Of a DNA stretch of 64,000 bases, positions 37,039 to 46,800 are shown piece by piece. The stretch comes from Bacteroidales bacterium UBA5536. Lineage in GTDB: Bacteria > Bacteroidota > Bacteroidia > Bacteroidales > F082. A program made the translations under genes and the position numbers. The notes under the pieces are model-generated. The model was not told where the DNA came from, did no database searches, and saw only the letters and a list, made by a program, of their open reading frames with translations. Numbering within the stretch: position 1 is the stretch's first letter; each line of letters begins with the position of its first letter. The DNA is taken from assembly GCA_002426795.1 (NCBI GenBank), contig DINQ01000016.1:201475-265474 (forward strand). Direction: 5' to 3'.

Positions 37039-39177
37039 ATGTCAGATTACTTTCCTTTTACGATACAAATTGCCAAAGAGCTCTCTCTCAATCACCAGGC
37101 AGTCCGAAATGTGTTGACCTTATTCAGCGAAGGCGCAACCATTCCCTTTATTGCCCGCTACCGGAAAGAAATGACCGGGTCGATGGATGAAGAGGTGATT
37201 CTTGCGATTCAAAAACGGGCTGAACAACTGCTGCTTCTGCAAAAGCGCAAAGAAGCGGTGATAGTTTCTATGCGTGAAACAGAACATCTCACTGCCGAAC
37301 TGGAGAAAGCTGTAATGGAAGCCGCTACAATACAGGAAGTTGAGGATATTTATTTGCCCTATAAACCCAAAAGACGCACACGGGCCACCATTGCGCGCGA
37401 AAAGGGCCTTGAGCCTCTGGCTGATTTGTTGATGCAACAGCGAAACATAGCGCCTGACCAACTCGCCAGCAATTACCTGAACAAGGAAAAATCAGTCGAA
37501 ACCACTGAAGATGCATTGGCCGGAGCACGGGATATCATTGCTGAACGGGCAGCTGAGAATATCGCAGGGCGAAACAGGCTTCGGCGTTTGTTTCACCAAA
37601 AATCGCTGATCAATGCAGTGGTTCAAAAAGGTAAAGAGGAAGAAGCAAAACCTTATCAGCAATATTTCAATTGGTCTGAACCGCTCAGTAAAGCACCTTC
37701 GCACCGGATTCTGGCCATGTTGCGGGCTGAAAATGAAGGCTTGCTTCAGGTTAAAATCCAAATCAGTAACCAGGATGCCTTGTCGGGACTGAAACCTTTG
37801 TTTCTGAAGTCGAACAATGCATGTGCCAACCAGGTTGAGATGGCAGTTGAGGATGCATGGAAAAGATTACTTGAGCCTTCGATTGAAAACGAAATCAGGG
37901 CTTTCTACAAGGAAAAGGCTGATGAAGTTGCCATCAAAGTTTTTGTCGAAAATTTACGTCAACTGCTGCTTGCAGCCCCTCTGGGCGCCAAACGTGTACT
38001 GGCTATCGATCCCGGATTCAGAACTGGATGTAAAGTGGTTGTATTGGACGAGTTGGGCAACTTACAGCATAACGATACGATTTATCCGCATCCGCCTCAA
38101 CACGAGGCAAAGCAGGCCATTCAAAAGATCAAAAACCTGGTGAATGCGCATAAAATTGAAGTAATTGCCATTGGAAACGGAACCGCAGGCCGCGAAACGG
38201 AAGATCTGATCCGTAGCATTCGTTTCGATCGGGACATAACTGCCGTTATGGTCAACGAAAATGGTGCATCTGTTTACTCGGCTTCCAAAGTTGCACGCGA
38301 CGAATTTCCGGACTATGATATAACCGTGCGCGGAGCAGTGAGCATTGGGCGCAGGCTGATGGATCCACTGGCCGAATTGGTAAAGATCGATCCAAAATCT
38401 ATTGGTGTAGGTCAATACCAACACGACGTGAATCAGAAAGCACTTGGCGAAAGCCTGACACAAACAGTTGAAAGCTGCGTGAATGGGGTTGGTGTAGAAC
38501 TTAACTCGGCAAGCGAGCAGTTGCTTTCATATGTCAGTGGTTTGGGACCTCAACTGGCGTCTTCTATCGTAGGTTATCGCAACCAGATTGGAGGTTTTAA
38601 AAGCCGTTCGCAGCTTATGAAAGTGCCAAGACTTGGTCCAAAAGCTTTTGAACAAAGTGCTGGTTTCCTCCGTATTCGTGGTGCTGCTAATCCGCTTGAT
38701 GCAAGTGCAGTACACCCGGAAAGCTACCATATTGTTGAAAAAATTGCCAACCGACTGAAAGTGCCGGTAGAACAATTGATTGGCAATAAAGATGTTTTAC
38801 AGAGCATCGATATTCAGCAGTTTACGGATGAAAAAGCAGGTAAAGAAACCATTAGGGATATTCTGGCAGAGCTCGAAAAACCAGGGCGCGATCCGCGAAA
38901 GTCATTCCGGGAATTTGCTTTTTCAAAAGACATTCGAACGATGAATGATTTACAGGTGGGCATGGTGCTCGAAGGCATTGTTACAAATATCACTGCTTTT
39001 GGAGCCTTTGTGGACATTGGTGTGCATCAGGATGGTCTGGTGCATATCAGCCAGTTGGCCAATAGATTCATCAGCGATCCGGCCGAAATTGTGCATCTTA
39101 ACCAGGTGGTAAAAGTTAAAGTCACTTCGGTGGACACTGCATTAAAAAGGATTGGATTAAGTATGAAAGATGTCTGA
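37039..39177 (+). CDS. tex: Tex family RNA-binding transcription accessory protein
   Basis: 712 residues of the conserved Tex architecture: N-terminal helical region (EGATIPFIARYRKEMTGSMDE), a YqgF-like RNase H-fold segment (RVLAIDPGFRTGCKVVVLD, GNGTAGRETE), helix-hairpin-helix motifs (ELNSASEQLLSYVSGLGPQL) and a C-terminal S1 RNA-binding domain (~640-712; GMVLEGIVTNITAFGAFVDI). It binds nucleic acids and affects transcription and RNA metabolism. No anomaly. Confidence 0.96.
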   Translation: MSDYFPFTIQIAKELSLNHQAVRNVLTLFSEGATIPFIARYRKEMTGSMDEEVILAIQKRAEQLLLLQKRKEAVIVSMRETEHLTAELEKAVMEAATIQEVEDIYLPYKPKRRTRATIAREKGLEPLADLLMQQRNIAPDQLASNYLNKEKSVETTEDALAGARDIIAERAAENIAGRNRLRRLFHQKSLINAVVQKGKEEEAKPYQQYFNWSEPLSKAPSHRILAMLRAENEGLLQVKIQISNQDALSGLKPLFLKSNNACANQVEMAVEDAWKRLLEPSIENEIRAFYKEKADEVAIKVFVENLRQLLLAAPLGAKRVLAIDPGFRTGCKVVVLDELGNLQHNDTIYPHPPQHEAKQAIQKIKNLVNAHKIEVIAIGNGTAGRETEDLIRSIRFDRDITAVMVNENGASVYSASKVARDEFPDYDITVRGAVSIGRRLMDPLAELVKIDPKSIGVGQYQHDVNQKALGESLTQTVESCVNGVGVELNSASEQLLSYVSGLGPQLASSIVGYRNQIGGFKSRSQLMKVPRLGPKAFEQSAGFLRIRGAANPLDASAVHPESYHIVEKIANRLKVPVEQLIGNKDVLQSIDIQQFTDEKAGKETIRDILAELEKPGRDPRKSFREFAFSKDIRTMNDLQVGMVLEGIVTNITAFGAFVDIGVHQDGLVHISQLANRFISDPAEIVHLNQVVKVKVTSVDTALKRIGLSMKDV

Positions 39178-39211
39178 CATACTTCACAGAATATTTATAC
39201 GTTAATTGGTT

Positions 39212-39886
39212 ATGATGAAAAAAAACCGAACACTGCGCTTACTTGCTTTTTCTCTCGTTACTTTTCTGATATTTGGGCAGAAATGTGCTTTTTCCCAAGT
39301 CATCAAGGGTGAAATGATCGCGGGTTTTAATTTGGCTCAGGTGGATGGAGATGAGGTTTATGGGTATAAAAAGCCCGGACTTCAGTTGGGTTTGGGAGCC
39401 ATGATTCCTATTGCCAAAAAATGGGATATTTCGCTCGAAACAATTTACAACGAGAAAGGAGCAAACCAAAAAGCACAGTATCGCAGCGATTCGCTGAATG
39501 GCGCATACAAATTGCTTTTAAATTATGTGGAAGTTCCAGTACTCGTGCATTTTACTGACAAAGAGTTTATTACAGTTGGCAGTGGTTTTTCCTGGGGAAG
39601 ATTGATCAGTGCTAAGGAGTTTGAGCATGGTGTGCAAACACCGACCACAGCTCAAAATAATGTGTATTCGCCAAACGATTTCAATGTGCTGTTAGATTTG
39701 AGAATGCGAATCTATCAAAGGCTGAAGTTTAATTTTCGATATCAGTATTCTGTCACCAAAATTAGAAATCGTGAATTTTCCACCCTTAACGGAACGGTTT
39801 GGTCACGCAATCAATACAATAACTTACTGACATTCCGATTGGTATACGTATTCAATGAAGAAAGAAGTGAGCGAAATCGCGAATAG
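39212..39886 (+). CDS. Outer membrane beta-barrel protein
   Basis: 224 residues with a signal peptide ending near CAFSQ (N-terminal MMKKNRTLRLLAF) and alternating beta strands typical of small eight-stranded porin-family barrels (GFNLAQVDGDEVYGYKKPGL, FNFRYQYSVTKI, LTFRLVYVF). The C-terminal strand is followed by a charged tail. Function unknown. Start: ATG 39212 or 39215; an in-frame TTG at 39206 is unlikely. The cupin gene begins 17 bases after it, on the same strand. Confidence 0.85.
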   Translation: MMKKNRTLRLLAFSLVTFLIFGQKCAFSQVIKGEMIAGFNLAQVDGDEVYGYKKPGLQLGLGAMIPIAKKWDISLETIYNEKGANQKAQYRSDSLNGAYKLLLNYVEVPVLVHFTDKEFITVGSGFSWGRLISAKEFEHGVQTPTTAQNNVYSPNDFNVLLDLRMRIYQRLKFNFRYQYSVTKIRNREFSTLNGTVWSRNQYNNLLTFRLVYVFNEERSERNRE

Positions 39887-39903
39887 GAAAGCATGTTGAT
39901 CTC

Positions 39904-40398
39904 ATGAGTGAAATAGAACAATTAATTAATAAACTTTGCTTGTTGCCGCATCCTGAAGGTGGTTTTTTTAGAGAAGTATACCGGTCAGGAGATGAATTTG
40001 CAACTGAACTTTTGCCATCACGTTTTGCAGGAAATCGCTCAGCTAGCACAGCCATTTATTATTTGCTGACATCCAAAGATTTCTCGGCTTTTCACCGGAT
40101 TCAATCTGATGAAATCTGGCATTTTTACGCAGGAGATCCATTAGAAATTTATATTATTCATTTTGATGGAACTGCAGAAATCAAGCGTTTACATGTGTCT
40201 GCAGCAGGTTCACTGCCTATGCAAATTGTGCCTTTCGGCAGTTGGTTTGCTGCAAAAACAACTGGGGCTTATACCTTATCTGGTTGTACAGTATCGCCGG
40301 GTTTCGACTTTGCCGATTTCGAAATGGCAGATGCCAGTCAACTCATGCAGCAATTTCCGCAACACAGGAGCTGGATTCAACAGTTCACCAGGAGCTAA
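39904..40398 (+). CDS. Cupin-fold protein, DUF985 family
   Basis: 164 residues. Family pattern PHPEGGFFREVYRS, then STAIYYLLTSKDFSAFHRIQSDEIWHFY with the metal-type His/Glu residues, and a VSPGFDFADFEMA tail. Reaction unknown; some relatives bind sugars or metals. The stop overlaps by 4 bases with the stop of the convergent amidotransferase gene. Confidence 0.92.
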   Translation: MSEIEQLINKLCLLPHPEGGFFREVYRSGDEFATELLPSRFAGNRSASTAIYYLLTSKDFSAFHRIQSDEIWHFYAGDPLEIYIIHFDGTAEIKRLHVSAAGSLPMQIVPFGSWFAAKTTGAYTLSGCTVSPGFDFADFEMADASQLMQQFPQHRSWIQQFTRS

Positions 40399-41207
40399 TC
40401 CGGTTGTTGCTGCTGGTATTCGCGTGCTGAATTAATGAAGTATTTTGCGAGTAGATTGGCGTCTTTTCCTGCAAGTGAGGCCCATTCCGGATGCCATTGC
40501 ACAGCAAGCAGTTTACTTTTGCCTTCAGGCTGTTTCCATCCAACTGCCTCAATGAGTCCGTCTTCGGTATATGCCAGTGGAATTAGTTCAGCTGAAAGTT
40601 GGTCGATGCCCTGGTGGTGATTGCTTGCCACTGTTGCAGTATCAGTCCCGAAAATGCCATAAAGCAGGGTGTTAGGTTCAATTGTCACGCGGTGTCTGGT
40701 CCAGTCTTCTTTTCCTATTCTGTGCAATTCTTTGCTTCCGCGGTCTGTTGGCAAATCGGTTGAAAGTGTGCCACCAAGACCAACATTGATCAGTTGAATG
40801 CCTCTGCAGATGCCCATCACCGGTAGTTTTTTCTTCAAGGCATAGCTGAGTGCATCAAATTCGAGACTGTCCCGTGTATGGTTAAAAGGGCCGCAGCTTG
40901 TTGTATCTGCTTCCTTGCCGTAGCGCCCCGGATAAATATCGTCGCCACCAGTCAACAGCAATGCGTCACAGGTATCTATGGTTTGTTGGAGCGCAGAGTG
41001 CTGAATCTTGGAAAGATTGACAAATCGCAGATTTTTGTTGCTGTTTAACAGCCAGTTGCTATACTTGTTTTCAGCAGGACGTTCGTATGTCAAGGCAATG
41101 TTGAGCGGTTCGACCGGTTTAAAATGCCAATACTGGTAAACAAGTAATGCAACAAAAATGATCAGGACCAGCAGCAGCCTTCCTTTGAGATTGTTTTGGA
41201 TGAACAT
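40395..41207 (-). CDS. Membrane-anchored class I glutamine amidotransferase (peptidase C26 type)
   Basis: 270 residues. The gamma-glutamyl hydrolase (PuuD-like) core shows LLTGGDDIYP, the nucleophile Cys in PVMGICRGIQLIN and the His/Glu partners in AVQWHPEW. Unusually for this mostly cytoplasmic family, the N-terminus is a signal-anchor helix (GRLLLVLIIFVALLVYQYW, ~9-27) with no lipobox Cys. The catalytic domain is therefore predicted to face the periplasm. That suggests cleavage of an external gamma-glutamyl compound, an inference. An exact -7 element lies upstream. Confidence 0.88.
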   Translation of the reverse strand: MFIQNNLKGRLLLVLIIFVALLVYQYWHFKPVEPLNIALTYERPAENKYSNWLLNSNKNLRFVNLSKIQHSALQQTIDTCDALLLTGGDDIYPGRYGKEADTTSCGPFNHTRDSLEFDALSYALKKKLPVMGICRGIQLINVGLGGTLSTDLPTDRGSKELHRIGKEDWTRHRVTIEPNTLLYGIFGTDTATVASNHHQGIDQLSAELIPLAYTEDGLIEAVGWKQPEGKSKLLAVQWHPEWASLAGKDANLLAKYFINSAREYQQQQPD

Positions 41208-41223
41208 TTCGATTGATTTTCAA

Positions 41224-41231
41224 CAAAGGTA
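41224..41231 (-). promoter_or_regulatory. -7 promoter element of the amidotransferase gene (TACCTTTG)
   Basis: Exact TAnnTTTG on the minus strand, 16 bases before the ATG at 41207. It implies a very short leader. Confidence 0.55.
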
Positions 41232-41253
41232 CTAAACCGTTCATTTAAAACGG

Positions 41254-41973
41254 TTACAAACCAAGGTAAAAATCTTTAAGCAGGGTGTTGTATTGGTTTG
41301 TGAATGAGCCATTCAGCGACCTGATTGTGAAATACTCGGTTTCGATTTCAGGTGTAGGCTGTTTGACCAATTCCATATTGATCCGGTTTGGAGCGCGTCC
41401 TTCAACTGGAACAATCAACTGTCTTCGGCTTTCTGTTAAACCTTTTAAATAGGCAATTTGCAGAAAATGTTGACTTTCGTCCATCGGTAAAACCAGCGAA
41501 AACCTGCCTTCGGGTTTCATGAGTTTGATGACGGCATCCAATAAATTCCCGAAGCTCAGTGTATCAGTGTGCCGGGCCAGTTTGCGGTCGGGCTGTCTGG
41601 TTTTAAAAAGCGAGGTGAAGAAAGGCGGATTGGAGACAATCAGGTCGTAATGAATGGACTGATTGGCCGCAAAATCGATGATATTTTCATTAAAAACGGC
41701 GAAGCGATCATGCCATTGCGAGGCGGCGAAGTTTTCTTTGGCTTCCATTGCAGAAGCTTCATGCAGCTCTACAGCGTCAATCTTTTCAACGCCCCGTTGT
41801 GCCAACATTAACGGGATTATCCCGCACCCGGTTCCGATATCCAGGCTGTAGTCTCTTGCGTGTATCCGGGTCCAGGCTCCCAACAAAACAGCATCCGTTC
41901 CCACTTTCATGGTGGACCGGTGGTGGAAGAGGCTAAAGTATTTAAAATGAAATGGTCTTGAATCGGTTTTCAT
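41254..41973 (-). CDS. trmN6: tRNA1(Val) (adenine37-N6)-methyltransferase
   Basis: 239-residue SAM-dependent methyltransferase of the YfiC/TrmN6 type. The SAM-binding motif LDIGTGCGIIPLMLAQRG and the N6-adenine motif VSNPPFF are clear, as is the HRSTMKVGTDAVLLGAW N-terminus. The start ATG at 41973 overlaps the rimM stop (TGATG), so it is translated with a ribosome-maturation factor. Confidence 0.9.
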   Translation of the reverse strand: MKTDSRPFHFKYFSLFHHRSTMKVGTDAVLLGAWTRIHARDYSLDIGTGCGIIPLMLAQRGVEKIDAVELHEASAMEAKENFAASQWHDRFAVFNENIIDFAANQSIHYDLIVSNPPFFTSLFKTRQPDRKLARHTDTLSFGNLLDAVIKLMKPEGRFSLVLPMDESQHFLQIAYLKGLTESRRQLIVPVEGRAPNRINMELVKQPTPEIETEYFTIRSLNGSFTNQYNTLLKDFYLGL

Positions 41974-42500
41974 CAACTGTTCAGGTAAAGATCAATCAGT
42001 CCTTCGGGAGCAAGGATGTAGATGATTTTCTTTTTTCGGTCAACCTTTTTGATGATTTCGTCTCTGATGGGGATCAGGATTTCTTTTTTGTCTTTAAAAA
42101 CCTGAAATACATTTTGATTGGGATACTCAAGGACGGTTTCAATCTGGCCAATTTCACCCATGGCTTCATCAACCATGCTGAATCCCGGTACTTCATGAAA
42201 ATAGAATTTCGTTCCGCTGAGTTTTGGAAGGAGTGTGAGCGGCAAAAAGATTTCTTTGTTGGTGAGTTCCATGGCTTGCTCTATAGTTTTAACGTCTTCA
42301 AGCGCCACGTAAGCTTTATTTCCATTATTTTTCAACGATTGAATGAAAAACGGTACAAGCTTTTTATTGATCTCAATCAGAATATAGACCAGTGATGCAT
42401 AAGCTTTTGGGTCGTCTGCATCGATCCTGATACTGATTTCACCTTTGATGCCGTGCGTTTTGATGACACGACCAAAATAAAAGCATTCTTCTTTATTCAT
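41973..42500 (-). CDS. rimM: 16S rRNA processing/maturation factor RimM
   Basis: 175 residues. Helps assemble the 30S head around S19. The N-terminal barrel (YFGRVIKTHGIKGEISI) and C-terminal PRC-type barrel (IPIRDEIIKKVDRKKKIIYI) are both present. The start at 42500 (MNKEECFYFGRV) is preferred because an exact -7 box lies at 42519-42526, inside the longer open frame. It sits in the common rpsP-rimM order but is separated from rpsP by a terminator. Confidence 0.94.
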   Translation of the reverse strand: MNKEECFYFGRVIKTHGIKGEISIRIDADDPKAYASLVYILIEINKKLVPFFIQSLKNNGNKAYVALEDVKTIEQAMELTNKEIFLPLTLLPKLSGTKFYFHEVPGFSMVDEAMGEIGQIETVLEYPNQNVFQVFKDKKEILIPIRDEIIKKVDRKKKIIYILAPEGLIDLYLNS

Positions 42501-42518
42501 GCAACTAAATTTCTTTTG

Positions 42519-42526
42519 CAAAATTA
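42519..42526 (-). promoter_or_regulatory. -7 promoter element of rimM (TAATTTTG)
   Basis: Exact TAnnTTTG on the minus strand, 18 bases before the rimM ATG. It gives rimM-trmN6 a promoter of its own downstream of the rpsP terminator. Confidence 0.6.
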
Positions 42527-42583
42527 ACAAAAGCTATTACCAAAACCAGTTGACTTTGAAACTTAAAGCCTTGATGAATAAAT

Positions 42584-42610
42584 AAAAAAAGCCGGCTACT
42601 AACCGGCTTT
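42584..42610 (-). terminator. Terminator between rpsP and rimM
   Basis: Stem AAAGCCGG (42588-42595) with CCGGCTTT (42603-42610), followed on the minus strand by a run of T. It can act as a full terminator or as an attenuator between the ribosomal protein gene and rimM. Confidence 0.8.
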
Positions 42611-42631
42611 AATATTTTATTGAACCAAGGA

Positions 42632-43186
42632 TTAGGCTTCGGTTGGTTCTTCAGTATTTTCTGCGGCATCTGCAGCTGCTTCTTCTGCTGCTTCCTCAGC
42701 GGCTTCATTGGCTTCTGCTTTCAGCTCAGCTGCTCTTCTCTTGGCGAGTTCAACAGCACGTGCTTCATTTACTTTAGCTTCAGCTTCCAGGGCGGCTTTG
42801 CGCTCCAGTCTTTCAGATTCGCTTAAACCTTTTTTCTTGGCATCGATCTTGTCGGCCTTTTCTTTCATCCAGGTTTGAAACTTAGCTTCTGCCTGTTCAA
42901 CAGTTAATGCTCCTTTGGTTACGCCTTTGAGCAGGTGATTTTTGTAAAGGATTCCTTTGTAAGAGAGGATAGCCTTAACGGTGTCAGTTGGCTGAGCTCC
43001 GTTTTGTAACCATGTAAGTGCCTTGTCGAAATCTAGTTTGATTTCAGCAGGGTTTGTAATTGGGTTGTAGGTGCCAATCTTTTCGATAAATCTTCCGTTC
43101 CGTGGTGCACGACCATCCGCAATTACAATGTGATAAAAAGGGCTTCCTTTTTTACCATGACGTTGTAATCTGATTCTTGCTGGCAT
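42632..43186 (-). CDS. rpsP: 30S ribosomal protein S16 with Ala/Glu-rich C-terminal extension
   Basis: 184 residues. The S16 core is residues ~1-80 (MPARIRLQRHGKKGSPFYHI, IEKIGTYNP). The remaining ~100 residues are a charged helical and finally Ala/Glu-rich, very acidic tail, which makes the protein about twice the length of E. coli S16. Such tails are common in Bacteroidota S16; function unknown. Only a near-consensus -7 box (GACTTTTG) lies upstream. Confidence 0.96.
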   Translation of the reverse strand: MPARIRLQRHGKKGSPFYHIVIADGRAPRNGRFIEKIGTYNPITNPAEIKLDFDKALTWLQNGAQPTDTVKAILSYKGILYKNHLLKGVTKGALTVEQAEAKFQTWMKEKADKIDAKKKGLSESERLERKAALEAEAKVNEARAVELAKRRAAELKAEANEAAEEAAEEAAADAAENTEEPTEA

Positions 43187-43301
43187 GTGATAAAATTTTA
43201 ATTGAAAATAAGTAACTTATAATTATAGTTTTCGGGCTGCAAAAGTCGGTAAAATTTTTTAATTTCCAAGCACTTATTGCATTAAATTAAAATATCTTAA
43301 C

Positions 43302-43634
43302 CTATTCAGCTATATCTGGCCAGGAAATTTGTAGCTGTTTTGAACTACAATAGGCCTTTAACTGCTCCAGACTATCAATACTTTCGCGGCGTGCACGATC
43401 GCAATGCATTTGCCAAATATCTCTTACTTTCGATCGGAGTTCAAAATCCTGCTTGATAAATATCCAGGCTTGATAAGTATTGACAAACCGCAGAAAATGA
43501 TCGTATAATACAGAATCAGCTTTGGAAATTTGTTCAAGTATTTCACGAAACCCTGTCTTTCCTTCATTTTCATTTTCAAACAAGACCGACTGCAGCTGTA
43601 AGGCGATTGACTCAAGAATGGGTGATTGTTTCAT
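43302..43634 (-). CDS. Small protein of unknown function
   Basis: 110 residues, predicted mostly helical (ESIALQLQSVLFENENEG, LRFVNTYQAWIFIKQDFELR), with no signal peptide and no family I recognise. It is supported by an exact TAnnTTTG box ending only 4 bases before its ATG, which would give a leaderless mRNA. Divergent from dnaE. Coding status moderately sure. Confidence 0.6.
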   Translation of the reverse strand: MKQSPILESIALQLQSVLFENENEGKTGFREILEQISKADSVLYDHFLRFVNTYQAWIFIKQDFELRSKVRDIWQMHCDRARRESIDSLEQLKAYCSSKQLQISWPDIAE

Positions 43635-43638
43635 GCAG

Positions 43639-43646
43639 CAAAATTA
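43639..43646 (-). promoter_or_regulatory. -7 element directly before the small unknown gene (TAATTTTG)
   Basis: Exact TAnnTTTG on the minus strand. The ATG at 43634 begins 5 bases after its last base, so the expected transcript would start at or next to the start codon. Confidence 0.5.
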
Positions 43647-43779
43647 ACAGAATACTTTCAATATTACATCCATTTCTAATCCTTTGAAAATGTTTTCATT
43701 GAACAATTATTTGTGTTTTTAAATGAGTCAGGTTTTATTACAAGTTTTCAACAGCCGGGATTTTTACAACGAAATGAAA

Positions 43780-43787
43780 TACCTTTG
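43780..43787 (+). promoter_or_regulatory. -7 promoter element of dnaE (TACCTTTG)
   Basis: Exact TAnnTTTG, 54 bases before the dnaE ATG. Confidence 0.55.
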
Positions 43788-43841
43788 TGTCACAGAGTGA
43801 TAATCTGTAAATAGCACGTATACAGCAATATAGGATTTATT

Positions 43842-46800
43842 ATGTTTTTAATTTTCGATACCGAAACCACTGGTCTTCCACGCGATAAGAACGCTCCCTT
43901 GACCGATTTTGAAAACTGGCCGAGAGCAGTACAGCTTGCATGGCAACTTCATGACCGGGATGGTGGATTGATCGAAACAGGAAACATGATAGTGAGGCCG
44001 GATGGCTTTACCATTCCCTTTAACGCTGCCAAGGTGCATGGAATCACGACTGAACATGCGCAGAAAAATGGCAAACCAATTGCTGAGGTTCTGGATGCAT
44101 TTTCGGTTGCATTGCAAAAATCCAAATACCTTGTAGGGCATAATGTCGATTTTGATCTGAGCATCATGGGAGCTGAGTATCTGAGGCTTCAAGGACAAAA
44201 TCCGCTCGAAAATTTTCTGAAAGTTGATACGTGCACAGAACTCACTGCAGGTTTTTGCGCCTTGCCTGGTGGAAGAGGGGGAAAATTCAAGCTACCGAAT
44301 CTCGAAGAGCTGCACCGCCGATTGTTCAACGAGGGTTTTGGTGATGCGCACAATGCTGCAGCCGACGTGGAAGCTACAACGCGATGTTTTTTGGAACTTA
44401 TTCGGCTAAGAGTTTTCTCCAACACAGAAATCAGAGAACAAGAGACTTTTTTTGAAGATTTTATTGCCAAAAACCCGGATCCAATCAAAGCCATCGGGCA
44501 GGCAATCGTTTCCAATGTGGCTGATGATCAGGCTGAAAAAGCCATAGATGATACTGGTCAAATTCAATCGACTCAATATGAACTTCCGACAACAAAACAC
44601 GAATTTGCCCACCTGAGGAACCATACAACCTATTCAATACTCAATTCCACAACCGATATTAACGATCTTGTCAAGCTCGCAGGAAAATATGAAATGCCGG
44701 CAGTTGGCATTACTGATACGGCCAACCTTATGGGTGCATTCCACTTTGTAACAGCGGTGGGAAATTATAACAATGCGCAAAAGAAACACGCTTCCGAAAA
44801 AGGGATTCCTCCCAAATTGATGAAGGCTGTGATTGGTAGTGAGTTGTATGTATGTAAAAACCATGCTGATAAGTCGATCAAGGATAATGGCGGACTTGTG
44901 CCTTTTTTTGCCAAAAACAAAAACGGGTACAAAAACCTTTCGATGTTGAGTTCAATTTCGCATACCGAAGGTTTTTATTATGTGCCACGCATCGACAAAG
45001 AAGTTTTATTACAATACAAAGACGATCTGATTGTTACAACGGGCGGCTTGCAGGGCGAAGTGCCTCATTTGTTGCTGAACGTGGGCGAACACCAGGCTGA
45101 AGAAGCTGTTGTATGGTGGAAAGAAAATTTTGGAGACGACTTTTACCTCGAACTCAACCGGCACGGCCTTGAAGAGGAGGACCATTTAAACGCTTTTTTG
45201 CTGCAAATGGCAGAGAAGTATAACATCCCTTATTTTGCTTCAAATAACACTTATTACTTGGCGAAAGATGAAGCCGAGGCACATGATTTTTTACTGTGTA
45301 TAAAGGACAATGCAAAAAAAACTGACCCTATCGGACGTGGCTATGGTTACCGTTTTGGCTTCCCAAATGACCAGTTTTATTTTAAAAGCCAGGACGAGAT
45401 GCAGCAGCTTTTTGCCGATTTGCCAAAAGCCATTGATACTATTGCAGAGATAATAGAAAAGATTGAGCCCTTCGAGCTTAAACGCGATATATTGCTGCCG
45501 GAATTCGAAATTCCACAGCAGTTTGTCGATGAAAAGGACAAGGAAGATCATGGCAAACGAGGCGAGAATAATTATTTGCGACATCTGGCTTACGAAGGCG
45601 CCAAAAAGCGGTACGGCGAGATCAATGATGAGATCACCCAGCGACTTGATTTTGAGTTGGAAACCATTAAAAATACGGGTTATCCAGGCTATTTTCTTAT
45701 CGTGCAGGACTTGATTGCCGCCGCCCGGAACATGGGCGTTTGGGTAGGGCCGGGCAGGGGCTCAGCCGCAGGTTCGCTTGTTGCCTATGCCACCGGAATT
45801 ACCAACATCGACCCCCTGAAATATGGTTTGCTGTTTGAGCGTTTCCTGAATCCCGAACGTATTTCAATGCCCGATATCGATATCGATTTCGACGATGAAG
45901 GGCGCTCAAGGGTGATCGAATATGTGACCAACAAATATGGTCAGAACAAGGTTGCGCAAATTATTACTTATGGTACGCTCGGTACCAAATCAGCTATTCG
46001 TGATATCGGCCGCGTGCTGGATGTGGATCTGTCGCAGGTGAACAAACTGGCGGCATCAACACAAAACATCAAATTGGGTCATTTTTTCTCACTTGACGAG
46101 GAAAAGCTGAAAAAGAAATATCGCCCTGACCAGATCGAAGCCGGAAAGTTGTTGAAAACCAAAATGGAAAGCGATGACGTAGAAGGTCAGATTCTGGAAA
46201 ATACACTTAAGATTGAAGGCCTTGTCCGCAACACAGGAATTCATGCATGTGGTTTCGTTATCACGCCTACCGATTTGCGCGAACTTGTGCCGGTTACTGT
46301 TTCAAAAGATGCCAACCTCTGGGTAACCCAATTCGATAACTCGGTGGCAGAATCTGCCGGTTTGTTGAAGGTGGATTTTCTGGGATTGAAAACGCTGTCG
46401 CTCATTCGTGACACAATAGAAATTATCAGGCAAAGGCGCAACAAAGTGATTGTAGCTGATGATATTCCGCTCGATGACCAGGCTACGTACGAACTTTTTC
46501 AACGCGGTGATACCATTGGGGTGTTCCAATATGAAAGTCCCGGGATGCAAAAAAACCTTCGCGAGCTGGTGCCTTCAGGTTTTGCCGACCTGATTGCCAT
46601 GAACGCGCTTTACCGTCCGGGACCAATGGCTTATATCCCGAATTATATCAAGCGAAAGCATGGACAGGAAGAAGTAGTTTACGATCTGGATGATATGCGG
46701 GGTATTTTGGAGGAAACCTATGGCATTACGGTTTATCAGGAGCAGGTGATGCTGCTTTCGCAAAAGCTTGCGGGCTTTTCGCGTGGTGAAGCCGATACGC

